Shown here: in pieces, positions 7,745-19,085 of the stretch
How the letters are laid out: each line of letters starts with the position of its first letter
Position numbering within the stretch: position 1 is the first letter of the stretch
Origin: Streptomyces sp. NBC_01262
GTDB taxonomy: Bacteria > Actinomycetota > Actinomycetes > Streptomycetales > Streptomycetaceae
Reading direction: 5' to 3'
Assembly: GCF_036226365.1 (NCBI RefSeq)
Contig: NZ_CP108462.1
Span: forward strand, 2,646,501-2,710,500
DNA: 64,000 bases
Made by a program: the position numbers and the translations under genes
The notes under the pieces: generated by a model
What the model saw: the letters and a program-made list of their open reading frames with translations, nothing else
What the model was told of the DNA's origin: nothing
Database searches by the model: none

Positions 7745-9700
7745 TCACCCTTCGGGCTTGGGCGGGCGCGCGATGCCCGCCGCCGCGTACGCCTCCGCCT
7801 CCTCCAGCGTCTCCGCTTCGAGCAGTGCCGAGGCCAGCGCGTCGAGCTGCTCACGGTGCTCGCCGAGAAGCCGCTGCGCCGTGCCGTAGCACTCGTCCAC
7901 GATCCGCCGCATCTCGCTGTCCACGACGTCGAGCGTGGCGGGCGCCGCCGACAGGCCGTACGGCTGCTGGCTCTCGGCGGGGATGGCGCTCAGCGGGCCG
8001 ACCCTGTCGCTCATGCCCCAGCGGCCGACCATGCCGCGGACGAGGTTGGTGACCTGTTCGAGGTCGTTCTCGGCGCCGGTGGTGATGACGCCGAAGACGA
8101 CGTGCTCGGCGGCCATGCCGCCCAGCGCGCCGATGATGCGGCCGCGCAGGTACTCCTCGGTGTAGGCGTAGCGGTCGGAGTCCGGTGTGGACAGGGTGAC
8201 GCCGAGCGCACGGCCGCGCGGCACGATCGTGATCTTGCGGACGGGGTCGGCGCCGGGCTGGAGCATGCCCAGGAGGGCGTGGCCGGACTCGTGGTAGGCG
8301 GTGCGGCGGCGCTCCTCCCGGGGCATGACGAGCGGCCGTTCCGCTCCGAGCTGGACCTTCTCCAGGGCCTCGGACAGCTCGGACTGGCCGACGGCCTTCT
8401 TGCCCCGCTTGACGGCCAGGAGCGCGGCCTCGTTGGCCAGGTTGGCGAGGTCCGCGCCGGTCATGCCAGGGGTCGTACGGGCGACCCGCATCAGGTCGAC
8501 GCCGTCCTCCAGCGGCACGTCCCGGGTGTGGATGCGCAGGATCGCCGCGCGGCCCGGGCGGTCGGGCGGGCTGACGTGGACCGTACGGTCGAAGCGGCCG
8601 GGACGGGTGAGGGCGGGGTCGAGGACGTCGGGGCGGTTGGTGGCGGCGACGACGACCACGCCCTCGGACCCGGAGAAGCCGTCCATCTCGGTGAGGATCT
8701 GGTTGAGCGTCTGCTCGCGCTCGTCGTGCCCGCCGACTCCGCCGGCGGCGCCCCGCGCACGCCCGATGGTGTCGATCTCGTCGATGAAGATGATCGCGGG
8801 GGCGACCTTACGCGCCTCGGCGAACAGCTCGCGCACCCGCCCCGCGCCGACGCCGACGATCATCTCGATGAACTCCGACGCCGAGGCCGAGAAGAACGGC
8901 ACATCCGCCTCGCCCGCCACCGCACGCGCAAGCAGCGTTTTGCCGGTGCCGGGCGGTCCGGCCAGCAGCACCCCGCGCGGCATGCGCGCGCCGAGCGCCC
9001 GGTAGGCCTCGGGCCGCTTGAGGAAGTCCACGACCTCGCTCAGCTCGGCCTCGACCTCGTCGATGCCGGCCACGTCCTCGAAGGTCTTGCGCCGCCCCTC
9101 CTCATGGACCACCGGCTTCGGTGGCGCTTTGCGGCCGAAGCCGCCGAGCCCCCCGAGCCCGCCGCCCGGGCCGCCGCCGGTCATGGCGCGGCCCATGCGC
9201 CGGCTGATGAAGATCCACAGGGCGACGAGCAGCAGCACCGGCGCCAGTGAGATCAGCAGGTTGTACAGGAAGCTGCGCTGCTGGACCACTGGCGCGGCGG
9301 TCACGGTCACCTTGTTGCGGGCGAGCGTGGCCCACAGGTCGTCATCGGCGAAGACCGGCCGCTGGGTCTTGAACTTGGTGTACTTGCCCCCGCCGTCACC
9401 GTCGGGGGCGGTCTGCTCCTTCTTGAGCTGGCCCTCGATCGCGTCGCCCTTGGAGTAGAGCTTGGAGATGTTGTTCGCGTCGAGCTGCCGGTCGAACTCG
9501 GTGTACGAGATCCTCGGCGTATTGCCCCCGGTCAGCGACAGCACCAGGTCCGTGACCAGGAAGACCGCCAGCGCCGCCAGGATCAGCCAGCCCCAGGCGG
9601 GCAGCCGGCGGCGCGGCGGGGTGGACGGGTGCGGGGGTGGCGTGCCCTCCGTCCGCCACGGGTCGTCGGGCTTCTGCCGGGGCGGCACGGAATCGCTCAT
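7745..9700 (-). CDS. ftsH: ATP-dependent zinc metalloprotease FtsH (second type)
   Basis: Membrane AAA+ protease that degrades misfolded and regulatory proteins. The 651 residues begin with a Pro-rich cytoplasmic tail. Two membrane segments follow (about 35-57 and 143-162) around an extracytoplasmic domain. The AAA+ module has Walker A GPPGTGKT (about 244-251), Walker B IIFIDEID and the second region of homology [20 protein letters not shown]. The peptidase has the zinc motif HESGH (about 467). It ends soon after the protease domain, without the long Pro/Gln-rich tail I associate with the main Streptomyces FtsH near folE. It is therefore probably the paralog sometimes called ftsH2. It lies 21 bp downstream of the GNAT gene. 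Confidence 0.95.
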   Translation of the reverse strand: MSDSVPPRQKPDDPWRTEGTPPPHPSTPPRRRLPAWGWLILAALAVFLVTDLVLSLTGGNTPRISYTEFDRQLDANNISKLYSKGDAIEGQLKKEQTAPDGDGGGKYTKFKTQRPVFADDDLWATLARNKVTVTAAPVVQQRSFLYNLLISLAPVLLLVALWIFISRRMGRAMTGGGPGGGLGGLGGFGRKAPPKPVVHEEGRRKTFEDVAGIDEVEAELSEVVDFLKRPEAYRALGARMPRGVLLAGPPGTGKTLLARAVAGEADVPFFSASASEFIEMIVGVGAGRVRELFAEARKVAPAIIFIDEIDTIGRARGAAGGVGGHDEREQTLNQILTEMDGFSGSEGVVVVAATNRPDVLDPALTRPGRFDRTVHVSPPDRPGRAAILRIHTRDVPLEDGVDLMRVARTTPGMTGADLANLANEAALLAVKRGKKAVGQSELSEALEKVQLGAERPLVMPREERRRTAYHESGHALLGMLQPGADPVRKITIVPRGRALGVTLSTPDSDRYAYTEEYLRGRIIGALGGMAAEHVVFGVITTGAENDLEQVTNLVRGMVGRWGMSDRVGPLSAIPAESQQPYGLSAAPATLDVVDSEMRRIVDECYGTAQRLLGEHREQLDALASALLEAETLEEAEAYAAAGIARPPKPEG

Positions 9701-9721
9701 ATGCGAACAATACGGACAGAC

Positions 9722-10255
9722 TCAGAGGCCCGGCCACTCCTCGGCGGTGAGCGCGAAGCGCTCGTGGTCCCGCCACGCGTCGTTCAGGAAGAGGTAGCGC
9801 GGCGAGAATCCCTCGTGCCGGAAGCCGAGCCGCTTCGCCAGCGCGATGGACCGCTCGTTGTCCGGCTGCACATTGATCTCCAGCCGGTGCAGCCCGATGC
9901 CCTCCGGGCAGGCCCCGAAACACCGGTCCACGACCAGCCGCATGCCCTCGCTCATCAGGCCCGTGCCGGTGAACGGCAGATAGCTCTCGTAGCCCAGCGA
10001 CGCGTTGCGCCAGCGGCCCCTGGCGATGTTCGCGACATTGCACTTGCCGGCGATCCCGCCGGTCGCGTCATCGATGATCAGGAAGGTCCGCAAGGTGGGC
10101 CCCTGCTGGCGCAGCAGCTCGTGGAAGCCGTCCGGATCGACGGGATTCCACCGCCCTACGTGCTCGGCGGAGCGGATGACCGCCTGCGCGTAGGGAGTGG
10201 CGTCCTCGGGCCGTGGGGCGCGGATCGTAACTCGCATTGGCCCATTGTGGTTCAT
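9722..10255 (-). CDS. GNAT-family N-acetyltransferase (RimJ/RimL-like)
   Basis: Protein of about 177 residues of the GNAT fold that transfers acetyl from acetyl-CoA to an amine, possibly a protein N-terminus by its RimJ/RimL likeness. The body shows the typical RAPRPEDATPYAQAV start and an acetyl-CoA loop region around TGTGLMSEGMRL. LHRLEINVQPDNERSIALAKRLGF is the hallmark C-terminal segment. The ATG at 10255 is taken; a second ATG at 10237 (MRVTIRAP) matches family N-termini equally well. It begins 12 bp after the ffh stop and precedes ftsH, so it is likely in the ffh transcript. The substrate is unknown. Confidence 0.88.
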   Translation of the reverse strand: MNHNGPMRVTIRAPRPEDATPYAQAVIRSAEHVGRWNPVDPDGFHELLRQQGPTLRTFLIIDDATGGIAGKCNVANIARGRWRNASLGYESYLPFTGTGLMSEGMRLVVDRCFGACPEGIGLHRLEINVQPDNERSIALAKRLGFRHEGFSPRYLFLNDAWRDHERFALTAEEWPGL

Positions 10256-10267
10256 GAACCACCCGGC

Positions 10268-11812
10268 TCACTGCGGCGGAAGCAGGTCCTTGAACTCCTT
10301 GGGCAGTTCGAAGTCCTCGCCGCCCGCCGGGAGGCCGAACGCCCCGCCCGGCTGCTGCTCCCGGCGAGCCGCCGCGGCCTGCTCCTCGGCCTTGCGCTTC
10401 ATCGGGTTGCCGCTCTGCCGCTTGCCCTTTGCCTGCTTGACCTGCTTCTTCTGCCGGCCGGGGCCACCGCCCATGCCCGGGATGCCGGGCATGCCGGGCA
10501 TCCCGCCGCCCTGGGCCATGCGGGACATCATCTTGCGGGCCTCGAAGAAGCGCTCGACCAGGTTCTTGACCGCGCTGACGTCCACGCCCGAACCGCGCGC
10601 GACGCGCGCCCGGCGGGAGCCGTTGATGATCGTCGGGTCCTGGCGCTCGGCCGGGGTCATCGACTTGATGATCGCGGCGGTACGGTCCACGTCCCGCTCG
10701 TCCAGATTGGCGATCTGGTCCTTGATCTGGCCCATCCCCGGCAGCATGCCGAGCAGCTTGGAGATCGAGCCCATCTTGCGGACCTGCTCCATCTGGCTGA
10801 GGAAGTCGTCGAGCGTGAACTCCTTCGGCCCCTTCTGGAGCTTCTCGGCCATCTTCTGGGCCTCGGCCTGGGAGAAGGTCTGCTCGGCCCTCTCGATCAG
10901 GCTGAGCATGTCGCCCATGCCGAGGATGCGGGACGCCATCCGGTCCGGGTGGAACGCGTCGAAGTCGTCCAGCTTCTCGCCGTTGGACGCGAACATCACC
11001 TGACGCCCGGTGACGTGCGCGATCGACAGCGCGGCGCCGCCGCGTGCGTCGCCGTCCAGCTTGGACAGCACCACGCCGTCGAAGCCGACGCCGTCGCGGA
11101 AGGCCTCGGCGGTGTTGACCGCGTCCTGGCCGATCATCGCGTCGACGACGAACAGGATCTCGTCCGGGCTGACCGCGTCCCGGATGTCCGCGGCCTGCTG
11201 CATCAGGTCCGCGTCGATGCCCAGGCGGCCCGCGGTGTCGACGATCACGACATCGTGCAGCTTGGTCTTCGCGTACTCGACCGAGTCCTTGGCCACCTGC
11301 ACCGGGTCACCGACGCCGTTGCCCGGCTCCGGCGCGAACACCGCGACGCCGGCGCGCTCGGCGACCACCGAGAGCTGGTTCACCGCGTTCGGCCGCTGGA
11401 GGTCGGCCGCGACCAGCAGCGGGGTGTGGCCCTGGCCCTTGAGCCACAGGCCGAGCTTTCCGGCCAGCGTGGTCTTACCGGCGCCCTGGAGGCCCGCGAG
11501 CATGATGACGGTGGGCGGCTGCTTGGCGAAGCGGAGGCGGCGGGTCTCGCCGCCGAGGATGCCGATCAGCTCTTCGTTGACGATCTTGATGAGCTGCTGG
11601 GCGGGGTTGAGCGCCTTCGAGACCTCGGCCCCGATCGCGCGGTCCTTGACCTTCGCGATGAACGCGCGGACCACGGGCAGCGCGACATCCGCCTCCAGAA
11701 GCGCGATACGGATCTCGCGCGCGGTGGCGTCGATGTCCGCCTCGGAGAGGCGGCCCTTGCCCCGGAGATTCTTGAACGTCGCTGCAAGGCGGTCGGAGAG
11801 GGTATCGAACAC
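10268..11812 (-). CDS. ffh: Signal recognition particle protein Ffh (SRP54)
   Basis: GTPase of the signal recognition particle; it binds 4.5S RNA and signal sequences and targets nascent membrane proteins to FtsY. The 514 residues show an N domain, then a G domain with P-loop GLQGAGKTTLAGKLG (about 105-119) and DTAGRLGIDADL. TKQ-type guanine recognition appears as SKLDGDARGG. The M domain ends in a Met/Gly-rich stretch, MPGMPGIPGMGGGPG, plus a basic tail. The start is GTG at 11812. Its receptor ftsY lies about 7 kb away on the same strand, with glnD just upstream. Confidence 0.97.
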   Translation of the reverse strand: MFDTLSDRLAATFKNLRGKGRLSEADIDATAREIRIALLEADVALPVVRAFIAKVKDRAIGAEVSKALNPAQQLIKIVNEELIGILGGETRRLRFAKQPPTVIMLAGLQGAGKTTLAGKLGLWLKGQGHTPLLVAADLQRPNAVNQLSVVAERAGVAVFAPEPGNGVGDPVQVAKDSVEYAKTKLHDVVIVDTAGRLGIDADLMQQAADIRDAVSPDEILFVVDAMIGQDAVNTAEAFRDGVGFDGVVLSKLDGDARGGAALSIAHVTGRQVMFASNGEKLDDFDAFHPDRMASRILGMGDMLSLIERAEQTFSQAEAQKMAEKLQKGPKEFTLDDFLSQMEQVRKMGSISKLLGMLPGMGQIKDQIANLDERDVDRTAAIIKSMTPAERQDPTIINGSRRARVARGSGVDVSAVKNLVERFFEARKMMSRMAQGGGMPGMPGIPGMGGGPGRQKKQVKQAKGKRQSGNPMKRKAEEQAAAARREQQPGGAFGLPAGGEDFELPKEFKDLLPPQ

Positions 11813-11913
11813 GTCGGTCGCGGATCCTCGTGTCGGGGGCGGGTGGTCGTTGTCAAGGGTATCCGGGCGTAAGGGCGTATCGAACCCGCCCGTACGTCAG
11901 AAGGGCCCCGGGG

Positions 11914-14385
11914 TCACCTCAGCGCCGCCTCGACCTCCCGGGCGACCTCCGCCGCGCGTACGTCGGTCAGGGGGGATCCGTTGGCGGCGGTCACGTAGAA
12001 GGCGTCGACGGCGTTGGCGCCCAGGGTGCTGATGCGGGCCGAGCGGACGTTGACGCCGGTGATCTCAAGGGCCCGGCCGATGCGGTGCAGGAGCCCTGGT
12101 GCGTCCTGGGCGCGGATCTCGATGACGGTGGCCGAATCGGAGGACCCCGGGGCGACGGTGACGCGCGGGGGCGGGGCGGTGACGCCGCGGCGGCGCGGGT
12201 AGGCGGCCTCGCGCTCGGCGAGGCGGGCCTCGATGTCGAGGGTGCCGGCGAAGGCGCGGTCGAGGTCGACGCGCAGGCGGGCGGCCTCGGGGATGGAGCC
12301 GTACTCGGCGGCGACGCGCCAGCGCAGCAGGGTGACGGGGCCGTCCCCTATGGGGTCGACGGCGCGCAGGTCGGCCGCCCGGACGGTGAGGCGGTGCAGC
12401 GCGAAGACCCCGGCGGCCGCGGCGAGCAGGCCGGGCCGGTCGGGGACGGCGAGGACGAGCTCGACGCCGACCTCCTCCGGACCCTCGGACTCGGCGTCGG
12501 GATCGGGCTCCGCATGCGCGTGCAGCGCCAGCACCGGACCGCCGGTGCGGGCGGCCTCGACGGCGAGCCGCTCCTCCTCGGCGGTGGGCTCGGGCGCCGC
12601 GGGCTCGGGAACCGCGCCGTTGGCCAGGACTTCGGCGACCCGCTTGGCCAGGTCGGAGACGAGCGAGGCCCGCCAGGTGCTCCAGGCGGCCGGGCCGGTG
12701 GCCAGGGCGTCGGCCTCGGTGAGGGCGTGCAGCAGCTCAAGGGTCTCGGTGTCGCGTACGGCGTCGGCGACGACCTGCACGGTGGCGGGGTCGTCCAGGT
12801 CGCGCCGGGTGGCGGTGTCGATGAGCAGCAGGTGGTGCCGCACCAGCAGCGCGAGGGTGTCCACGTCGGCGCGCCCGAAGCCGAAGCGGGCGGCGACGTC
12901 GCGGGCGATGACCTCGCCGGCCACCGAGTGGTCGCCGGGCCAGCCCTTGCCGATGTCGTGCAGCAGGGCGCCGATGAGCAGCAGGTCGGGACGGCTGACC
13001 CGGCGGGTCAGCGCCGACGCGCGCACGGCGCATTCCACCAGGTGCCGGTCGACGGTCCAGATGTGGACGGCGTTGCGCTGGGGCCGGCAGCGCACCCGCT
13101 CCCAGTCGGGCAGCAGCCGGGTGATCAGGCCTTCGGCCTCCAGCGCCTCCCAGACCGGGATGGTGGACTCCCCCGCGCCCAGCAGGGTCAGCAGTTGCTC
13201 ACGGGCCTCGGCGGGCCACGGCACGGGCAGCGGCCGGGCTGCCTGCGCAAGACGCCTCACGGTGTGCAGGGACAGCGGCAGTCCGGTCTGCGCGGCGGCG
13301 GCCGCGGCGCGCAGGGGCAGCACCGGGTCGCGGTCGGGGCGGGCGGAGCGGGCCAGCACGGCCTCGCCCTCGTGCTCCACGACGCCCTCCGCGAGCGGCG
13401 TGCGCTCGGCGGGCGTGGCGGCGGCGGCCTCGGTGCGGCCGAGCCCGAGCAGCCCGCGTCGCTTGGGACGCATCTGGCGGGAGCGCAGGACGCGGCCGAC
13501 CTCGCGCCAGGTGACGTCGGAGGCGTACGACACCGTGCGGGCGGCCTCGTAGACCTGCCGCAGCAGCGCGTCGGCGTCCAGCAGGCCGAGCGCGGCGGCG
13601 ACCTGGTCCTGCTCCTGGAGGGCGAGGCGGTCGGTGGCGCGGCCGGTGACCAGGTGGAGGGCGTCGCGGGCGTCCAGGAGCCGCGTACGGGCCTCCTCCA
13701 GGCCTTCGCGGGGCGCGTCGGCGAGCCAGGAGGCGGCGACGGCGCGCAGGGCGGTGGCGTCGCGCAGGCCGCCGCGGGCCTCCTTGAGGTCCGGCTCCAG
13801 GAGATAGGCGAGCTCGCCCATGCGCTCGCCGCGCTCGACGCACAACTCGTGCAGCGCGGGCAGCCGCTTGGGGGCCTGGTTGCGCCAGTCGGCGAGGATC
13901 GCGGTGCGCAGGCCGGCCGTCAGAGCGGTGTCGCCGGCGATGTGCCGGGCGTCGAGGAGGCCGAGCTGGACCTTGAGGTCCTCGGCGGCGGTCTTGCGGG
14001 CCTCGGCGGGGGTGCGCACCGAGTGGTCCAGGGCCAGGCCGAGGTCCCAGACCGGGTACCAGACCTTGTCGGCCAGCGAGGCGACCGGACCGGCCTTCTC
14101 GGAGCCGTCGTGCAGGAGCAGCAGGTCCAGGTCGCTGCGCGGGGAGAGCTCGCCCCGCCCGTAGCCGCCGACGGCGACCAGGGCGTAGCCGTTGACGCCC
14201 GCTTCGGCGGCCGCGCCGTGGGTGAGGGCGGCGAGCCAGCGGTCGGTGAGGTCTGCCAGGGCCTTACGGCGCGGCGGCCCGGACTGCTCCCCCTCGTTGA
14301 GGAGGTGCAGCCGGGCCGCCGCGTAGCCTGCGGGGTCGTGTCCGTCGTTGCCGTCGTTGGCTTTCGCTTCGACGCTTTCCGTCAC
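11914..14385 (-). CDS. glnD: PII nucleotidyltransferase GlnD
   Basis: Bifunctional nitrogen sensor that modifies and demodifies the PII protein. In Streptomyces it has been described as an adenylyl- rather than uridylyltransferase. The 823 residues contain the nucleotidyltransferase signature GGYGRGELSPRSDLDLLLL (about 73-91), a PII-modifying helical region, an HD domain with ALLHDIGKGWPGDHS (about 470-485), and two C-terminal ACT domains that sense glutamine. The start is GTG at 14385 with GGAG six bases upstream. A perfect 16-bp hairpin at 14439-14471 separates it from glnK, so glnD may be expressed partly apart from amtB-glnK. Confidence 0.97.
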   Translation of the reverse strand: MTESVEAKANDGNDGHDPAGYAAARLHLLNEGEQSGPPRRKALADLTDRWLAALTHGAAAEAGVNGYALVAVGGYGRGELSPRSDLDLLLLHDGSEKAGPVASLADKVWYPVWDLGLALDHSVRTPAEARKTAAEDLKVQLGLLDARHIAGDTALTAGLRTAILADWRNQAPKRLPALHELCVERGERMGELAYLLEPDLKEARGGLRDATALRAVAASWLADAPREGLEEARTRLLDARDALHLVTGRATDRLALQEQDQVAAALGLLDADALLRQVYEAARTVSYASDVTWREVGRVLRSRQMRPKRRGLLGLGRTEAAAATPAERTPLAEGVVEHEGEAVLARSARPDRDPVLPLRAAAAAAQTGLPLSLHTVRRLAQAARPLPVPWPAEAREQLLTLLGAGESTIPVWEALEAEGLITRLLPDWERVRCRPQRNAVHIWTVDRHLVECAVRASALTRRVSRPDLLLIGALLHDIGKGWPGDHSVAGEVIARDVAARFGFGRADVDTLALLVRHHLLLIDTATRRDLDDPATVQVVADAVRDTETLELLHALTEADALATGPAAWSTWRASLVSDLAKRVAEVLANGAVPEPAAPEPTAEEERLAVEAARTGGPVLALHAHAEPDPDAESEGPEEVGVELVLAVPDRPGLLAAAAGVFALHRLTVRAADLRAVDPIGDGPVTLLRWRVAAEYGSIPEAARLRVDLDRAFAGTLDIEARLAEREAAYPRRRGVTAPPPRVTVAPGSSDSATVIEIRAQDAPGLLHRIGRALEITGVNVRSARISTLGANAVDAFYVTAANGSPLTDVRAAEVAREVEAALR

Positions 14386-14438
14386 GCTGTCTCCAGACGC
14401 AGGCCGTACGTATACGTATCCGTCACAAACGCAAGTGT

Positions 14439-14471
14439 GGGGCGCTGCCGGGAAATTCCCGGCAGCGCCCC
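14439..14471 (-). terminator. Perfect 16-bp hairpin between glnK and glnD
   Basis: Arms 14439-14454 and 14456-14471 are fully complementary around a single base. It sits 6 bp past the glnK stop and about 50 bp before the glnD start. It probably terminates or attenuates the amtB-glnK transcript. No T-tract follows, common in high-GC actinomycetes. Confidence 0.75.
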
Positions 14472-14477
14472 GGTGTC

Positions 14478-16144
<1,667 letters not shown>

Positions 16145-16576
16145 CGGCGTCTCCTCGTCATCTCATCATCCGAACGGCCCGTGCGGGATGTGTGTACGTG
16201 GGCCGGTTTTCGCCATGAGATTGCCTAAGCCGGGTTTCCGCCAGTGCAGCTCGATGTTTCGTTGACGTGACGAACAAGTCGGGCGTGTTACACCAAAGTG
16301 AATCGACACCCCAGCGGTAGCGGCCGTGACTACGCCGTGACCCCACTGTGATCCCCCGGCGGGTCCGGCGCTCTGTATACGTGCCGAACGGTAAACCCCG
16401 GAGCCGGGTGATGCCGGAGAAAGGACCGGCCGCGGCAGCCATCCGGTTGACCTGGCGTGGGGGAGCCGAGTCGGGCTGTTCGGGATGGCGGCCGCGGCCG
16501 GGGTTCTTGTTTCAGCGGTTCTACGGACGGATCTACGGACAGATCTACGGACGGTTGTGCGAATGGTTCAGCGGGG
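16145..16576. other. Long regulatory intergenic region upstream of amtB
   Basis: 432 bp without a supported gene between the amtB start and the nsdA stop. It holds the GlnR-like box at 16256-16291, placed as expected for control of amtB. The segment near nsdA includes a short triplicated CTACGGA-type repeat (about 16520-16555) and no obvious ORF with family features. Confidence 0.6.
16256..16291 (-). promoter_or_regulatory. Putative GlnR box
   Basis: On the minus strand it reads GTAAC-N6-GACTT-N4-GTCAC-N6-GAAAC. The second half matches the Streptomyces GlnR consensus (gTnAc-N6-GaAAc) exactly. The first half has a poor b-site, and the half-site spacing is 20 rather than 22 bp. The position, about 110-150 bp before amtB, fits GlnR activation under nitrogen limitation. 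Binding is inferred. Confidence 0.65.
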
Positions 16577-18043
16577 TCAGGCGGACTCCGCGACCTCGGG
16601 GAGTTGCGACGCCAGCCGTTCGGTGAGCTGGGCCACCGCCGGTACGTCCCCGAAGTCGCGCAGGGCGGTGTCGGCGGTCTTGCGGATGCGGGTGTTGACC
16701 CGCTCGGAGCGGACCCGCCGGGCGATGTCGATGGCCTTCACGGTCATGTCCGCCGCCTGCTCGGGCTCGCGCTGCAACAGGTGGACGCTGGCCATGCCGA
16801 CCAGGTTGAGGGCGTACGCCCGCTGGTGCACCGCGTCGGCCGAGAACAGCTCGACCGCGCGCGCCATGACCGGGTGGGCGAGCGAGGCGTACGTGGGGCT
16901 GCGGCCGGCCACGTACGCCAGGTCACGGTAGGAGTGGGCGTTCTCCGCGTTGAGCTCGGCCTCGTTGAAGAAGCTGATCCAGTCCGGGTCCTCCACGGGG
17001 CGGGACTCGCTGTAGGAGTCCTCGGCCATCCGCACCGCCCGGTGGCACTTGCTGACCTGGCCCATGTTGGCGTAGGCGCGGGCCTCCATCGCGTACAGCA
17101 TCGCCTGGGTGGTGGCACTGGCGCTGTCGCGGCTGCCGTACTGCGCCAGATGGATGAGCTCCAGGGCGTCGTCCGGACGGTTCAGGTGGATCATCTGGCG
17201 GCTCATGCTCGACAGCACGAACGCGCCCAGCGGGCGGTCGTCCGCCTCCTTGGCGGCGTGCAGTGCGAGCACGAAGTACTTCTGGGCGGTGGGCTGCAGC
17301 CCGATGTCGTACGACATCCAGCCGGCCAGCGCCGCGAGGTCGGCGGTGACCCGGTACAGGCGCTTGGCGACGCGCTGCGGGTGCGGCTCCTGGAGGAGGT
17401 CGGTGACCTCGTGCAACTGGCCGACGACCGCCTTGCGGCGCAGGCCGCCGCCGCACTGGCTGTCCCACTGCCGGAACATCACCGTGGTGGTCTCCAGCAG
17501 CTCCAGCTCGGGCTCGGACAGGCGGGACAGCCGCCCGCTGGCACCCGGCTCGCGGGGCAGGGCCGCGCCGGCGGCGTCGGGGAAGCCCAGCGGGGTCGGC
17601 ACCAGCCAGCGCTGCATGGGCTCGACGAGGGCCGGCCCGGCGGAGAGCATCAGCGAGGCCCCGAGGAAGCCGCGGCGGCCCAGCATCAGGTCGCTGCGGG
17701 AGAACTCGTTGATCAGCTGGACCGTCTGCGGACCGGCCCACGGCAGGTCGACCCCGGACGACGCGGTCGGCTGGTGCACCGCGCGCAGCCCCAGGTCCTC
17801 GACCGGCACGACACACCCGAAGCGCTCGGAGAACAGCTCGGAAAGGATCCTGGGAATCGGCTCGCGCGGCTGCTCCCCGTCCAGCCAGCGACGCACCCGC
17901 GAGGTGTCGGTGCTCACGTGCAGCGCGCCCATCTGACGGGCCCGGCGGTTCACCTGCCGCGCCAACTCGCCCTTGGACCAGCCGCTGCGCACGAACCAGG
18001 AGTTCAACTGCGCATTGGGCTGCTTGTCCTGTGTGCCGCCCAC
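16577..18043 (-). CDS. nsdA: NsdA-like negative regulator of development and antibiotics
   Basis: Cytoplasmic TPR-type regulator; nsdA disruption in S. coelicolor raises antibiotic production and sporulation. The N-terminus (WFVRSGWSKGELARQVNRRA) resembles a helix-turn-helix, followed by TSRVRRWLDGEQPREPIP. The C-terminal two thirds are helical repeats (ALELIHLAQYG, MEARAYANMGQVSKCHRAVR, AYALNLVGMASVHLL). The GTG at 18043 is preferred for its GGGGG seven bases upstream; in-frame ATG 18067 and TTG 18082 would lengthen it. I recognise the gene by sequence and by its place beside amtB. The ligand and DNA target are not evident. Confidence 0.9.
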   Translation of the reverse strand: MGGTQDKQPNAQLNSWFVRSGWSKGELARQVNRRARQMGALHVSTDTSRVRRWLDGEQPREPIPRILSELFSERFGCVVPVEDLGLRAVHQPTASSGVDLPWAGPQTVQLINEFSRSDLMLGRRGFLGASLMLSAGPALVEPMQRWLVPTPLGFPDAAGAALPREPGASGRLSRLSEPELELLETTTVMFRQWDSQCGGGLRRKAVVGQLHEVTDLLQEPHPQRVAKRLYRVTADLAALAGWMSYDIGLQPTAQKYFVLALHAAKEADDRPLGAFVLSSMSRQMIHLNRPDDALELIHLAQYGSRDSASATTQAMLYAMEARAYANMGQVSKCHRAVRMAEDSYSESRPVEDPDWISFFNEAELNAENAHSYRDLAYVAGRSPTYASLAHPVMARAVELFSADAVHQRAYALNLVGMASVHLLQREPEQAADMTVKAIDIARRVRSERVNTRIRKTADTALRDFGDVPAVAQLTERLASQLPEVAESA

Positions 18044-18359
18044 CGCAAGACCCCCATCTTGAATCATTCCCGAGAAGCCCAACTCCCGTTTGAGAATAGG
18101 GCTTGATCAATTCCGCAACCCCGGTCTTGCCTCCGGCATACCCGTCTGCGGACCCGGTTCCAGGGGCTTGCTGATACTGAAAGTAATCCTACGATCACCC
18201 ATCCGGCGAGCCCCGGTCCCGAATCGCCACCATTCGCCACCCCTTCGAATGAACTACTCCCCGGCCGCAGGCGATTCACTTGACACATGCCGATCACAAC
18301 GAAGACGGCAGATCAGGCACGGGCGTAACCAAGTGCTACCGCGACCCGTTGGGGGTGTC
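18044..18359. other. Divergent promoter region nsdA / prim-pol gene
   Basis: 316 bp between two divergent genes. A consensus-like -35 element TTGACA is at 18280-18285 on the plus strand, but no convincing -10 hexamer sits at the right spacing. No conserved small ORF is supported. Confidence 0.45.
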
Positions 18360-19070
18360 ATGGGCTTCACGATCGGCAGCATGCGAAGCATTCGCGACAT
18401 GCCGTACCTGCGGCAGGGGCGACAAGGTGGTCGGCAGGGCGCGCGTCGCCGTACGCGAGCCTCCGCGTGCACCACTGTTGCCGAGTACACGGGGTTGTGC
18501 GGCTGGGCGGTCACGCCGGGCGCGCGGGCGGCGCGCGGCGGCGGTGACTGCTCGTGCGGCGACGCGCAATGCCTCGTGCCGGGGGCGCACCCGCTCGCCT
18601 TCGCGGAGGAGATCCCGGCCGGCGCCACACTGGAGCGGGTGGCCGCCGCGCTGGACCGGGTGCCGGGGGCGGCCGTGCTGCTGCCCGCCGGGCGCACCTT
18701 CGACGTCATCGACGTGGCAGAGCAGTCCGGGGTGCGCGCCCTCGCCCGCCTGGAGCGCATGGGCCTGCGGCTCGGCCCCGTCATCGCCACCCCGGCCGGC
18801 CGCGCCCAGTTCTTCGTCGCCCCCGGCGCCGCCGCCGAACTCCCGCACCTGCTCTACCGCATGGGCTGGGACGACGCCGACCTCGACCTGCGCTGCCTCG
18901 GCCCCGGCGACCACATCACGGCTCCCCCCTCCGACCTGGGCGGCCTCGGGCCCGTGCGGTGGCTGCGGACGCCGGCGCTGGACGCCGCCCAGCAGCCGCC
19001 GGAGGCCCGGTTGCTGCTCGGCACGCTTGCCTACGTGTGCCACCGGGACCGCAGCGGGCTGCTTTTTTAG
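18360..19070 (+). CDS. Stand-alone prim-pol (DNA primase/polymerase N-terminal) protein
   Basis: A 236-residue protein resembling the N-terminal domain of bifunctional DNA primase/polymerases. It shows GWAVTPGARAARGG, a cysteine cluster (CSCGDAQCLVPGAHPL, about residues 62-77), and FDVIDVAEQSGVRALARLE, whose DVID could be the two metal-binding acids. The helicase part of full-length enzymes is absent. The ATG at 18360 has GGGGG a few bases upstream; the frame is open further 5' but without family likeness. The gene is divergent from nsdA and convergent with ftsY, 15 bp away. Whether it makes primers or is a regulatory relic is not known. Confidence 0.82.
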   Translation: MGFTIGSMRSIRDMPYLRQGRQGGRQGARRRTRASACTTVAEYTGLCGWAVTPGARAARGGGDCSCGDAQCLVPGAHPLAFAEEIPAGATLERVAAALDRVPGAAVLLPAGRTFDVIDVAEQSGVRALARLERMGLRLGPVIATPAGRAQFFVAPGAAAELPHLLYRMGWDDADLDLRCLGPGDHITAPPSDLGGLGPVRWLRTPALDAAQQPPEARLLLGTLAYVCHRDRSGLLF

Positions 19071-19085
19071 CTCAGCCGCTTCGGC

